From: Camillea tinctor | Lineage: Eukaryota; Ascomycota; Sordariomycetes; Xylariales; Xylariaceae | Direction of reading: 5' to 3' | DNA length: 64,000 nucleotides | Assembly: GCA_022578605.1 (NCBI GenBank) | Contig: MU394121.1 | Coordinates: 62,001 to 126,000 of the forward strand | Shown here: one piece after another, positions 33,121 to 46,197 of the stretch | Layout of the letters: every line of letters begins with the position of its first letter | How positions within the stretch are numbered: the first letter of the stretch is position 1 | Position numbers and translations under genes: made by a program | The notes under the pieces: model-generated | What the model was told of the DNA's origin: nothing | The model's database searches: none | What the model saw: the letters and a program-made list of their open reading frames with translations, nothing else

Positions 33121-34831
33121 ATGCTTCCGAGTAGAGGAATACCCAAGGCAAACCCAGCCTCTGCGCTGCGGTATTCGCTGTCAAATCGTATACAGGTACT
33201 TGATAAGAATTGCTGCTTTTTTGTTTTATTTCCCGGCTTATACATAATTCCTTATTTCGCCAGTAGGTATAGAATGGCTATGGCTAACATGAAAATATCG
33301 TCAAATTATATATAGCCAGCCAGATCCTCTCCCTCCCTCACCCGGCACATCTCCCAAGCTCGGTCGCCGTCTATAGCGCTCAACCGGGGGAACCTCCGAC
33401 CTCTCCAGTCCAAATATGGAGTCGTCCAATTGCTTCACCCGACCTCAATTGGCACAGGCGCAGGCGCAAGAATAGGCGCTTCCCTCGGTGTAGCCTCCGG
33501 TGTCTTTGCGCAGCGCGCCGGAGCTTCACGCAACCTCTCGCTATGGCCCTTCTCCTCGTCGAAGAAACTAGAACCTCTCCCTGCCGAGGTCGAGGCCGCC
33601 TCACCTCCTCCTCCTACTCCTTCTCCTCCCGTACTTGAGCCCCAGCCTCAGGCCGCTGCTCCGGAGCCGGTTGCGAGCCCCCCAGCTGCTGATCTCTCCT
33701 CCTCCTCCTCCACCACCCCTCTTCCTTCGGATGACATCTTCGGCTTCGATATGCCCTCCATACTCGAAATTCCCGAGCAGATAGGCTACCTGAAGAATCT
33801 CGGCTTGGACTTCGGCTGGGGTCCTACTTCCTGCTGCCAGTGGCTCCTCGAGCACACCTACATATACTCCGGCTTGCCCTGGTGGGGCACCCTCGTCATC
33901 GTCGGAATTCTATATCGTGGGATCATGTTCATGCCCACTTTGACCGGCTCAAAGCACCAGTATCTGCTCCAGAAGGCCCAAAGCACCCCTGAGTTTATCA
34001 GGGCTAAGGAGGCGTTCAACGAAGCGGCCTACCGCTCCCAGGACCGGTTTGCCATGCTTCAGGCCCGAGCTACCATGAGCAAGATCACCAAGGAGAGCGG
34101 CGCCCAGATGTGGAGGCCGTTTGTTGGTATGCTCATGATCCCCTTCAGTTTTGGCATGTTCCGCCTGGGCAGGGCTATGGCTGCCATCCCCGTCCCCAGT
34201 CTCGAGACTGGAGGCTTGGCCTGGTTTACCGATCTGACCGTCCCCGACCCCTATTTCATCCTCCCGATTGCTTCCATCGCCATATCCGTGTTAATGATGA
34301 AGGTATGTTTCACTACTCCTCTCTTGCAGTGCAATGCTAATATCACGGCAGCAACTTCAATCCGCCAGCGTGAGCAGGAACCCCATGCAGCAGAGCGTAA
34401 ACAAAATGATGACCTACGTCTTCCCGCCGCTCCTCTTCCTCGGCACGGCCTGGCTGCCCGCCTTCCTGCAATGGTTCTTCTTCGTCATCTCAGTAGGCTC
34501 TGTTGCCCAGTCGGCGGCCACGATCAACCCGGCCGTGCGCCGGTGGATGGACCTCCCGCCTATTTCCGCGCTCAACGCACAAGCTTCACCTAGCGCTGCC
34601 GTCGACGCCGCCTGGAAGCCGCCTACGCCCCGCGGCCTCCTCAACAGCGCCAAGAAGGACATGAGCAATGTGACAACCGGCCTCCGGCAATCCATGGGCC
34701 AGACGGATGCCAAGGCCGAGTACCAGAAGGCCCAGGACTACGAGGAGCGGAGGGCAGCGGAGGAGAGGGAGAAGACACAGAAGCGGATGGACGATCTGCG
34801 GAGGAGGAGATTGGAAAAGGAACGAAGATAA
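33121..34831 (+). CDS. oxa1: Mitochondrial inner-membrane insertase Oxa1
   Basis: YidC/Oxa1/Alb3 insertase that places mitochondrially made and some imported proteins into the inner membrane. Exons are 33121..33195, 33316..34302 and 34352..34831 (introns 120 and 49 nt, phase 0), giving 513 residues. Exon 1 encodes MLPSRGIPKANPASALRYSL, a basic, Ser-rich mitochondrial presequence that continues into exon 2 with PARSSPSLTRHISQARS. I chose this start because the exon-2 frame is open upstream without an ATG back to a TATAG acceptor. A Pro/Ala-rich spacer precedes the conserved domain: GLPWWGTLVIVGILYRGIMF (first core helix), then a charged hairpin, then WRPFVGMLMIPFSFGMF, YFILPIASIAISVLMM and MMTYVFPPLLFLGTAWLPA. 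The C-terminal tail is highly basic and helical (EERRAAEEREKTQKRMDD...), as expected for ribosome binding. Family call secure; presequence exon inferred. Confidence 0.93.
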
Positions 34832-36032
34832 AATCATGAGAACGGAAAGGAAACAAGAAAAAAATAGCAGTTGTTCGTGATGAGAGAACAACATATGCAT
34901 CATATACATAGGTAACCCATACTATTGTACGATTACTACGACCAAGCACCTAGGTAGTGTGGAATCTTGGCTGTACTATATGTATATAGGCCGTAAAGGC
35001 CGATTCAATATCATCCATCCCCATTTGCTGTCAAATGCTCGGATCTTCTAGGCCAGGCCGTGGCTCGGGCGGATACATAACTGCCTACTTGCATTTTTAA
35101 AGTGTATGCACACATGTAGGGTGTACATCACCTACCTACTCGCCCGTTTGTCTGCCCTCCAAAAGCGGATAGGGGCATGGCCAGCCATCATATGACGATG
35201 CGCATTTCTTATTCCAACGGCTAGAAGCATAATAATTTCTTTCTTTCGCCATAATTTCCCTAGTACGTTAGGGGCTATCCCAAGGGAGAATCCAAATCGA
35301 GTTTAGTAGTAGATCAAAAGAAGAAAAACTTGATTCTTGCTTTTTTATTTTATTTTGTTATTTTTTATCGTGATTGATTGATTGGGTCCCTGGGACCTGA
35401 ACTAGGTCAGTTAACTAGAAACTGGTTTTTTATCTTCTCTCCTATCGAAAGTTGGATTGGGAAAAAAAAACATAACCTAGCTAGTACATAAATAGGGAAA
35501 GAAGGGTGTAAGACAATGAATCCTTCGTAATAGGAAAAAAAGAGAAAGGGAAAAAAAAAAGGAAAAAGAAAAGACAAGCTGAAGGATTGAAAAATGATGA
35601 CGCTTTTTTCCCTGTCCCTTTTTCCCTTCCTTCCCTTATTTGTTTCTTTTTTTCCTTTTCAGCTCTTGTTTTCCTCTTCTTCCTCCCTCTTTTTGGTTCC
35701 CTTCCCATATCTAACACTTAAGAAAAAAGGAAATAATCTGAGCAGAGTCATCCCTCCCTTAGAAAAGAAAACGAAAAAAAATATTTGGATATCTTTTTAA
35801 AAAAATAACAAAAAGGAAAAAGAAAAAAGACATAGAAAAAAACGCGTCACAGGAAGTTGTTGTTTTCTCGTTTTTCTTTTTTTTTTTCTGAGGCAACAGA
35901 AACAATAAAACTACTACCAGGTCTTTAAGATTATCAACTCTCCCGGCCCTTCTTGTTTTTCTTTTTGCTCAAAGATCCGACCCAGAAAACCGTGTGTCGT
36001 GCTAGTTTTTTCAAAGAAACCCGCATGCGTTA

Positions 36033-36063
<31 letters not shown>

Positions 36064-36165
36064 CCAAAAATGGTCTTGTATTGTGTGTCCGGTTTAAAAA
36101 GGGAAAAAAAATGAAAAGCCCATGTTTTTATCGTATCAACGCTTCCTTTTTTTATTCTCTTTTCT
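34832..36165. other. Convergent 3' intergenic region
   Basis: 1.3 kb between the ends of oxa1 and urc4. It is very rich in A/T homopolymer tracts (about 35330-35900) and ends with a dinucleotide repeat. Purine-rich and pyrimidine-rich stretches alternate. No coding potential seen. Confidence 0.5.
36033..36059. repeat. AG dinucleotide microsatellite
   Basis: An uninterrupted AG run of about 13 units lies in the 3' flank of urc4. Confidence 0.9.
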
Positions 36166-38162
36166 CTAAAACACCGTGCCATCCGTATCGATCAAGATAG
36201 GTGGTTCTTTCGTGTTTGGCCGGCTAACCTCTGCGATCTCTCGTCCACCCTGCAGTCGACTCGTTAGTAAATGGGTCTTGATTGTTTATGGGAAAAACTT
36301 TGGATTCTTACCTTCCAGCTTCCCGCCTCGAGCAACTGCGGGAGGGTTAGCTCGCCTCCTGCCAGCTCTGCCTTGAGCGCCATATTAACGTCGTCGCAGA
36401 GCTTGTCGAGGAAGCCAACAGTGACACCGCGCCACTCGACGATGACATCGTCGCTGGGCTCGAACATAGGCGCCACCTCAACCGCCTTGGTGCCTGTCCG
36501 CTGGCAGTAGTCGCTGTAGTGCTGCAGGCCGCGGTCGAGATCCTCCTGCTTAAGAGTTAGGACGCCGAGGTCGATGAACAGACCGCCATTGCGGTATTCG
36601 GGTAGACCGGTTAGCAGCTCGGTGCCGGCGAACTGGATCTTGAGCAGGTTCTGCATGGGCTGCATCAGTGAGTATGTGAGCCACTGCGTCAGCTTATGGA
36701 ACGGCAGAATCGACTCCCACTGCGCCGTCGCAGTAGGGCCCGAGTTCGGGAACGGCGAGAAGGTGGGCGAGCCCGGTGATGCGGACTGCTGCTGGGGCAT
36801 CGACGAGCACGGCCACGCGTCACCGAGAGATACACCATCGATGGCGGTGCGCGAATTGGGCCAGATGGAACCAAGACCGGTCATGAGAACGTTCCATAGT
36901 ACGGGTAAAACCACGATGGGCGTTGAAGAGGCTTGGGTGGTTGGGTGGGCAAGGAGATAGTCTAGGGAAGAAAAGTCAGCAAGCTGGACCCGACAAGCAA
37001 AAGAATAAAGACAGCGCGATTCACATACCGACCAAGTTGCCTGGCCGTCCGTTGTCCCCGAAGAAGTCTTCCTTATCGGCCAGGGCATTACCGAGCCGGA
37101 TCAAGAGCTGCGCTCTGCCCTCCAAGCCGGCCACCTGGTTGTCGGGACGGGACTGCATGCCCTGCGCCAACTGCTCGACGGTGAGACGCTGTAGCGCATC
37201 CTTGTCAACCTGGAATTTATTGCTGGGATTGCTCGAGAATAGACCCTAGAAAGAAGAATGATGGTTAGCAAGGGGGTTTCTTCTTCTTAGGTAAGACGAG
37301 GCGGAGAAGGGGGAAAAAACACATACCGTCTTGAACATCTCTAAGCTCGCGATGGCCAAACCTTCAGACCGGCGGTAGATGCGACCATTCTCGGCGCTCT
37401 TGAAACTCCATTTCGTTCCGGCGCCAGCATCTAGCAGCACACTAACGAGGAACAGGTCGATCAGACGGCGGCACCTCTCGGTGCTATCGACGTCGGGAGG
37501 GAAGGTGGCGAGTAGGTTGGCGATGCGATCCCGGCCACCGACGCAGAAATGCTGGTATCTGCCGTGGCTAGGGATGGTGGAGAAGGGGGCGTCATAGTCA
37601 CGCTGTCACGCAGAGAGATTAGTTACAGTTACAGTTACAGTCGGATCGGAACGGTAGCTGGGCCAGCAATGGAGGGGGTGACGAGCTGGGATGGGTGTGG
37701 GCAGTGGCAGTTGATGGAGTGTTTTGTTTGGACAATGCGAAGCCAAGCTAAACAAACCAATCAAGCAATTAGTAAATAACGTACCTTGATGATACCGCAC
37801 ACGAATGTGACAACATCGGGAAACTTGGAAAGATCGACATCAAAGTGGTGCAGCTTGTTCTTCAAAGCCTTCTCGGTGACGATCCTCGATCTCTCGCGAA
37901 CAGATCCCAAGCTCTTAAGGTAACCGGCAGCGTCCAACGAAGGGTCGGGCGGCTTGGGTAGGTTGATCTTAGGCATATTAGGAGTCATGGGCGACAAGGG
38001 AGTAGGAGGCACGCTGGCGGAGGAGATGCGGTTCATGATGCGGGTGTTGAAGGTCGACGAGGTCTTGAGGTTAGAGCTGGCCGAATCGAAGCTGGCCGTG
38101 TCGGCAATAGGACTGGAGGGTGCCACCTTGGGCACTCTGGACTTGCGCGAAAATAAACCCAT
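36166..38162 (-). CDS. urc4: URC4-type uracil catabolism protein (DUF1688)
   Basis: Member of the DUF1688 family. The founder, URC4 of Lachancea kluyveri, is needed for use of uracil as a nitrogen source; its enzymatic role is not settled. Minus-strand exons are 38162..37785, 37602..37327, 37245..37029, 36961..36312 and 36249..36166, giving 534 residues. An N-terminal ~75-residue Ser/Thr/Pro-rich extension precedes the conserved domain, which starts near DAAGYLKSLGSVRERSR. Landmarks are FDVDLSKFPDVVTFVC, RDYDAPFSTIPSHGRYQHF, GAGTKWSF, RSEGLAIASLEMF, FFGDNGRPGNLVDYL, LPVLWNVLMTGLGSIWP, ESILPFHKLTQWLTYSL, FAGTELLTGLPEYRNGGLFID and the end EVSRPNTKEPPI. The ATG at 38162 has A at -3 and G at +4. 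Upstream the frame stays open for over 250 nt without an ATG. Confidence 0.92.
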
Positions 38163-41100
38163 CTTGACGGAATCGCGCTTCCTGGTAGGAGCTGGAGTTG
38201 GAGCTGGAGTTCGAATTGGAGCTGGAACCGGAGTTGGTGCGGAAGTGGGTGCTGGCGCTGATGATGATGAAGATGAAGACGAAGATGGGGATAGCGCAGA
38301 GTTATCCTCCGATATATTATCCAAACGCCCTTCGGCGCAGGTGTTGGTAATACTGGTGGGAGTAGGGGAAGGAATGTTGGCGGTAGGGGAGAAAGAGGGG
38401 TGGGAAAGCCCGTCTTTCGTATAGGAGGGATGCAGCTTGACTGTGGGGATTGCGGGAAGAAGAAGAATGATTTTCCTCCCCCCTAAACTTTTTTTGGTGT
38501 CTTTTTTATTTTCTTTTTCTTTTCTTTTCCCTGAGGATCGGGTTTTCTTTTTTTTCTCTTTTTTCTTTTTTCTTTTTTTGCTGTTGATTATTATTATTTA
38601 CCCTCGGTTTTCCCTCAGTCTGTACCTAATTTATTTCCTCATTCAAGTTTCAGGGGTAAACGTAGTAGTCTGTTGTATAGTGTGACTTTGACTTTGGGAC
38701 TTGGCTTCACAAGCTCTAGTGTATAGCCTGGTCCTTGCCTATTTTCCCTCCTTCTGTGCTTTCTAAGGCTTAGTATGATAAAAGTGGAGGACCAAAAAAG
38801 CACGTAGCGACTACGACATGCATGAACCCTGTACTATGTGCGTCTCGTAGTGTCGATATGTAGGTCGATAAGATACGCTGAGGTAACACGGCTCGAAACT
38901 AAGGCAGGTCTAGTAAGAGGTAGTCATTACCTAACGGTACTTGTCGGGTGGGCGATGGAACGAAGAATAGAGACAAAAAGAGACGGATCCGAATAGGAGA
39001 TGAGCCGGCGGGCGAACGAGCGATAGCGTTAGATAAGAGAGAGACAGGATAACTCTTTACGACGATAGCGAGGGTGGTGGAATAAAAAGAAAAAGAAAAA
39101 AACAGAAATATAGCAAAGAGTGAAGAGTCTAAATAGATATATATGTTTAGGTAGTAGTAAGTAATAGTAGGTAGTAATAGTACACAACAAATAAATTAAA
39201 TAAAACAAATATGAAAAAGCTCAGATAAAAAGACAAGGTCAAGATAAAATAGTAAGGGTCTAGAAGTTCGGAATAAAAAAAAAAGAGTATATTATAAAGA
39301 GGAAGAGGGAAAGAGGGGGAGAAAATCTAATAGTTAAGACCAGGTAGGCAGGGTTCACGATAATAATAAAGTAAAGTAAGAAAAGTACCAAAGTGCAAAA
39401 TGACGGTAATGTTAATGTAGCAGTAGATTTGCTCGCTACTTCATTTTTGGAGTTCCTTAGCTCGTGTACTTTTCCTTCATTATGGGGTGGTGAGAATAAA
39501 AAAAAATATAATTATCAAAGTTACCCCATAAGCCGATCTCACACCTCTTCAAGTTGTAAACTTGAATTATGAAGTTGTCTCTCTTTCACTCTATCTGGTA
39601 ACTATTTTCTTACCATTGCCCTATCAACAAAATGGCTTGGCTCAACGTTTGGTTTTAACTAGTGATTTTTTTATCCATCATTACCATCATCGTAATCATC
39701 ATCACCACCAATGGCATGGTCCGCCTCCCATCTTACACCAGCAAATGAAAAGACCGAAGAGAGAAAAAAAACACGCAAAATAGGGAAGCCAAGCCTTTGG
39801 CTATAAGAACTTCTTGGGAATGAATGGGAATGAATGGGCAAGCTCTAACGAGCTTGGGACTAACAATACTACAACGGAGGAGGCATGGTAGTATCCCGTG
39901 GGTCATTGACAGCTCCACGGGCTCCAGCGGCTCCAGCAGTGGAGAAAGCCCAGAAGAGATCGTCAGGAACCGGGGAAGCGGCTTGCCTGCTTCTTTAATA
40001 GAGGCGCCGATCCATCGCTCGTTCTGATTCGTCTTCCCACTCTCCTGGATGTGATGGACCTTGTGGGATCGGTCAAGCTATGGAGTCCACTTGCAGAGTA
40101 TCGTGCGAGCCAGCCAGCATTAGGTAGGTACATTTTACCGTTTCGTTTAGTCTCTCTCTCTCTTCTCGTCTCTACGAATCTTTTGAGTCTTTTTGAGTCT
40201 GGGGGGAGAAAGGTAAAACGAAAAATAAGGATTCACGGAGAAATGATAATACAACTGAAGAAGAAGGGGGGGAAATATGCCATGCAATTCTCCGACTATT
40301 CATGCAAAATTTGAAGCATTTAGCGACATCCTATACTTTATCGTCAGATAAAATCCTTTCCGCTCATGCGGAACTCGAAACATAGGTAGCATTAGGATTC
40401 TTTCATCATCATCTACTACCTGGTACCTACGTATCTTACATTATACTGTAAAGGGGGGATGTGACCCAGGAGCCAAATAATGAAAAGGAAAAAAAATGAG
40501 TTGTCATCACATTATATCCCGATTTGCTCCTTATTCCCTCAACAACGATGAAGAAACGTGTGTGAGAAAAATGTGAGCACTGACTCCAAAGGTCATAGCT
40601 GGAGATCTCAACCAGGGCACCTTACCTAGGTTGGCATGCAAGTCGGGACACGATTCAACATGATGAAATCGTCGACTTTTTTTTCCTCTTCTCTCTTTCT
40701 TCAACGTCTAGTTAAGAAAGTCGCAGAAAAAAATCAATAAAATGAGACAATAGAATAATAATGAAAAAGACAGACCACTCACTTCTATTTAGTTCGTTCT
40801 TGGCAAGAGGTAGCCCGTTGTCGACACGACGCGGGCTCTCAATTAGAACCCCCCGGACCCCCCTGGTCGCGCGTCCCTGGTCACAGTAAGGTCTATCCGA
40901 GGAAATGGTAAAGGCATATGATTGGAACCAGAATACAAACGGGATCGGGATTCACAACTAGGGTAGGTTGGTCAGCGCTCTTTGCAATTTTGTCAACGCC
41001 CAATCCTGTCTTCTCGCACCTGGCTCCGCGAACCACCCCCCCTTGGCCCTTGCTCCCTCCCACTCATTAAAGCTCTGGGTCCTTTGCGATTAATACTTGG

Positions 41101-44100
41101 GATGAAGCCCGAGGAATGTCAGATGTGAGATAACGCCATGATCGTGTGTATGTGTGTGAATGTGCTGCCGTATCTATCTCATACACCTACACACATCGAC
41201 ATCGGCATCGAAATCGACCCGTACATTGGCTCAAACAGTCTTTGCATATGCACAAAAGCCTTGTCCTATCCTCCTACAGGACAGAACCGGGACGGGGACG
41301 ACGGGGCGGGCTACACAAAACAAGATCCTGATCGATCGACCTTGCCTACGCATTAGGGTTGATGGACTGGGCACACGAAATAAGTATGTAATGTATGTTA
41401 TTCTACAGTGCATACCTACAACTTACCTACATATTCATCGACGAGTTCCCCCCTCCCTAATGTCGATCATGAGCAGCTTGCATATGCGCCTCAGCGGGCA
41501 CTTTAAAAGAGACGAAGCGAGTCCCGAGCACGTAGTAAAAGCAAAAAAAGAAAAAGAAAAAATATCAACAGGCGCAGCCATAGCGACAGATCCAGGTGCG
41601 GGGGAGGAGAGAGAGAGATAGACCAAGAACTAATTTACAAGTATGCCTGTCCCGGACAAGACTACTAGTTAGTGATACAGATCCAGGTCGGCTTCAGCTC
41701 GAACGAGGTAGGTATAGCTAGGCCAGCCCGCAGCCCATCTCGATGGTAACGCTGACGACGGACGGGATGATGGGCTTACCCATACCTAGTACATGTGCAA
41801 AATTTCCCACGTGCCGTCCGTGCTTCTGAAATAGTCAGTGTAGTGTACTACCTAGATGCACCACCGAGCTATCTATGCCTCCAGGTTCGAGAGAGAGACC
41901 TCTCTACGATCCTTCCTCTTGTTTGGCCACGTTGTCTACAATACATGCCGTACGCAGGTTCGCTATAGCCAAACCAGGCCTATCCCTGACTATCACTACT
42001 ACGGAGAATGTTAAGGCTGGCAATAAGACACGGGATCCGACCCGAGCCGAGATGCTTAGTTCCTCATCGTCTTTTCTCCTCTCCTAACTTCAACATAGGT
42101 ACACTATAGTCGCAGGGTGGCACGTTCAGCTCTCAATAGTATCTTATATTTCCTCATGTTAAGCCCGTGTGTTGTCGAGAACTAGGTAGGTAATGTGGGC
42201 AATCCAGCCAAGCCACGTCCGGCCTGATTCCTTATGTAGGTAGGGGTCCTCTGTATGCGTGGATAGATAGATAGTGGCGGACGCATTGATCATCACCCTC
42301 ATATAGCCTTGGAAAGGAGTCAGAATGGGACGAGACAAGAATGAGATCGGACTCCATCATACTTTATTATTACACATCAGACAACTCCTGGATGCTTGTT
42401 GCTTATAATCCTGTAGGGTAATGTGCCCACCTGGAATTCGGCATCTCGCTGTATTGGCGGCTCCGCCGGCACTCGCTATCAAGCCCCCATCTCGTAGTAA
42501 AACCTCGTATACCACAGATAGGCGTCAATGGCATACAGCCACGGAGAAGATGCTCGAAAGCTTGTGCCGTGAATCAGTCAGACGGCATGGCACATCTACA
42601 CATCCGGTTGGTCCACGGACTTTTTTTTTTCATATATGTATAGACTTATTTAGTTCCCGCTCGATATTTTTTTTTCTTCTTTTCTTTTCATCACATCCTA
42701 TCACACACACACTATCGAGTATTACGCAAAACTTCGACATGGCGGCACAATTTATGAACCGCACATGTGCAATCTATGTCTTGGGGACACGAGTGAACCT
42801 CGTTAAATTTGCAAAATAAAAAAGACAAAAAGAAAATCTTAAATAACCTTCGAGGGCAAATCGCGTGTTTTAGGCCCCTGTCCGTACGGTACGATATGGT
42901 ATGGTATACAAATTTGCCTTTCCTTTTTTTCTCTCTTGGGGTGTAATAGATATTATACATACGGTAATTTACTCTCCTTGCACTCTCGATAGACTCTCCA
43001 CTGTCCGAGAGGTCATCGAGATCCCGCTACCATCACTTATGAAAACCAGAAATCCGGCCTCGTCAAGTCAGATCCCATCATCCCGTAATCTTCGATGGCA
43101 TGGTTTTGCCGTATGTTGACGTTGGAGACAATAAAAAGTATAGTGGTAAACGCGAATCGCGTCCCCGTTCACAGACCAACATCACATCACCCCGATATCG
43201 CATCCGCGCCAAGTCTTCACCTTAGGTATTATGGAGATTTTTTCTTTTTCTTCTTCTTCAGGGTCCAGGGTCCAGGGTAGCTGCGAGTTCCGGGGTTCTT
43301 CTATATAGTACCTAGGTACCTAGCAGGTTAGCTACATCGAGCTGTATAGGTAATCCATACGATAGAGTAGCATTGGTTAATGTGTATACCTTATCTACTA
43401 TACGCTAGGATTCGGGATATTAGCTTCAGGAAAGTTCACCATTCGGTATATGTGCTTATCCCTACCTAGTTGCTAGCTAATGTACACTCACGAAATGTGT
43501 TCGTGAAATCTGTCTCATAGCGTCATACGATGGTTCGAGTGTGCAAAAGTGGGGAGATGTGAATGCGTATGTAGATCGCCCAGCCCAGGCATCGTGATTG
43601 GCAAGGTCCCGTCCCCATTCTCATCTGTTCCGTTCTCTCCCCGTCGTAAGGGTGAAGAAAAAAGCAATAACTTAACATCAGGGGGGTGAGTATATGTTTA
43701 AGAAACTCGGGGATTTTCGGCGACGAGCAAATCAACAACAAAAGTCTTCATCAATGTTTGGTTCGCAGGACAACACTCGAAACGAGTAGTTGACGATGAA
43801 CGACGAATGAATGCAAGAGGAATGAATGATTTCACCTTGTCCGCATCCAACGCATATCACATGTCCTCGGTACCCATGTTTTCGTCGCGACCAAGTGAAG
43901 CACGTCCGTACAATACACGTGTACCTACTTTGTCGTAGGGTACCTAAGCGGTCTATTCTCCCCTAGAGCCTAGGTTCAGGGGATGAGAGAATGAGAGAAT
44001 CAAAGAGCTATGTGGTAAGTAGCTTTTCTTTCTAACCCCTGGATCCAGGATTCCAGGGACCATGATGATGCGACCCTTTCATAATCAAAACCATCTAAAA

Positions 44101-44434
44101 GTTGTCTTCAACACCACGCTCATTGGTCAGATTTGCCCATTGGCCTCGCCTCCCCATGCTACCTATCATGATTTTGCTTTCACAACACAGACCTCTATAT
44201 TCCATTCACCCGGCTAATACAGACATGGTTAGTAAGCTACCTTGTGAAAAAAGTAAACACGCTCTCTGCCCCCGAGGTTATTAGCATTTGTCAGTCATTT
44301 CCCTGTTTCAATCTTCCCCCAAAAACCCCTGGCTCGGGAGCGTTGGGTTAGGTCGGTAGCGTTGCCGATAGTTGAGCCTGATCCGGTCGGGCCGTTCCCT
44401 TGGGTCGCGGGAGAGTGTCGGCGAGCTGCCACAC
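38163..44434. other. Long gene-poor region, first part
   Basis: No supported gene. It opens with the urc4 leader, then pyrimidine-rich DNA (38460-38640), purine-rich DNA (38960-39340) and mixed AT-rich sequence with many TAGGTA/TACCTA words. Short ORFs on both strands lack conserved features. No tRNA seen. Confidence 0.45.
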
Positions 44435-44520
44435 CCCAAGACGTTTTTTATCCTGCCTGTGTCTTGGCATCTAGGGATCATGATATTTCATATGGTTCAA
44501 AGCCGTTGAAGTGGGATATT
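44435..44520 (+). repeat. Diverged direct repeat, copy A
   Basis: An 86-bp segment starting CCCAAGACG and ending GTGGGATATT matches 46198-46280 over its whole length. By eye about three quarters of bases are identical, with two or three small gaps. Shared words include GCATCTA, GATTTCATAT-like and AAAGCCGTT. Most likely two decayed copies of an old mobile or duplicated sequence. Confidence 0.65.
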
Positions 44521-44999
44521 GACTATATATTATCAATCGCAGTTCGCTAGTTTTGCATTAAAACATGATTCACCTCGATCTGGTCATTGTAAGATAATCC
44601 GGGTCGGGACATGAAGCCGTTCGGTATATCGCCGTCGCCCATATAACGAGAAATAGCTGGCAGGCTTAGCGATCTGCCAACTCAATCGCGTCCTCACACT
44701 GAAAAACATGTCACGCACCAGTTATAGAAAAAGTCAGGTAGGAATTAGCACCAGGACTTTTGTCTATTTCATGCGAGCGACACAGGATGACGGTGGTCAT
44801 GTATCGTAGTCTCCCATGTACTAGGTAAATTGGCCTCCACGATTCTTCCGCTGCACACAACTACCTCTTCGTCCTTGTCTGACTTCGGAGAGTGGTAACT
44901 AAAATAGTCAGGTAAAAACATATGCTGAAACCATTGTCCACATATCCTTCTTCACAGCATGCGATTGACCTGCTCAACGGTGCCATTCTAATGCTCGAT

Positions 45000-45706
45000 C
45001 TAGCTATGGCCAATCGCTAAATCGGTCATGCAAACAGAAATTTGCCCCAACTCGCTCCCCAAATTGATGTCAATATCGGGGATGACAATCTCAGAATACC
45101 AAGATGCGACTCTAACCTAAGCAATAATCAACTGGTCAAGGATGTATTGGTCGCTGAGTTCCACTTCCTTGGAGGCGAGAGCACGATATTCCATTCAGTG
45201 GAGTTACAGTCCTGCACTCTGTTCCAGGCGATATGAAAGTAACGTCGTCCAGAATTTAGATAGCTCAGCTCAATCGCCATTTATGCATTCTTGGGAATTC
45301 CTCTTCGATAGAAAACCCATACAGAAGTTACCGCCCCTTCTGAATGTAGTTTTGCCAGGACAGGCCTTTTGCCAGACTCTTGCCGCTTCCTCGGGGGACC
45401 ACATATAGCATTTCGAGTGACTTGTAGTTTATAACAGCCTTGGATGGATCAGGAACAGGGGCGAACGTGAACTCGAGTTTAGCGAGTTCAGCCTCAGAGA
45501 AAGGACCCTAATCCTCCTGATGCTGTTGTTGCGGGGTGTTTTCCGAACTGAGGGTTAGGGTTGTACACCGGCTGGGGCTTAGAGACAGGGAGTTAGCACC
45601 AAGGCACAACCGAACGGTCTTGATTATGGAACTTACCCTGGTGAGAAGGGCGAGGGGATACTGGTGTAGCGTGAAAATCTTGTTCATCTGCCATTTCTGG
45701 CGTCAT
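45000..45706 (-). pseudogene. Decayed minus-strand gene with a preserved intron
   Basis: Reading the minus strand from ATG at 45706 gives 23 sensible codons (MTPEMADEQDFH...). Then come a consensus donor GTAAGT at 45636, a perfect CTAAC branch site near 45595 and an AG acceptor near 45575, so this was once a spliced gene. Beyond it coherent protein appears in shifting frames: a Gln-rich stretch, a TAG, then GPFSEAELAKLEFTFAPVPD and NYKSLEMLYVVPRGSGK before further stops. I do not recognise the family. It fits a gene inactivated by nonsense and frameshift changes. Limits are approximate. Confidence 0.45.
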
Positions 45707-46197
45707 GTTGTCTTGACGAAGGCTATCCATTCTTGCAAGTGGGAGTTACCAGAACTATTTGAAATAGTTAGGATTGGGCTAGATTTCCTCAGATAGACTC
45801 GTAGATTGGTGCGCGCGTTTGTTTGTATCTTAAAATCAGCGTAACAGTATGGTCTACCTACTTATCAGTGCACTCGAAAAGGCATAGGTGAATAAAGGTA
45901 CTCCTCGTATATTCAGGAGCAGGCATCTGCCCGTGAAGCTTTTACTATTCGCTCTCCCCCCTATACGATTAATACGTATCTAGTTTATTACCTGACACCA
46001 CTCGATTGCTTTCACATCTGAGATGTAAGTAGTAGGAAGCTCGTTGTTCAATATAATGCCACGGACGAGGGAGTCTTTATACAGCTGTGTCCTAGATATT
46101 AAGTTGAATACATAAGCTATTATGTGTTCTCAAGCTTCAAATATATAGTACTGCGATATCTTTCAATTACGAAAGGTACCGAGGTTCTGTGAGCCGG

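Noticed and set aside
33416..33433. ATG at 33416 as the OXA1 start
   Set aside because: It is out of frame with the Oxa1 domain; the spliced presequence exon at 33121 gives a better, in-frame start.
36033..36059. CRISPR or other spaced repeat array
   Set aside because: This is a simple AG dinucleotide run. I saw no spaced, constant-length direct repeats in the window.
45549..45560. TTAGGG-like telomere word (GGGTTAGGG)
   Set aside because: Only one and a half units, inside a decayed coding exon; not a telomere or interstitial array.
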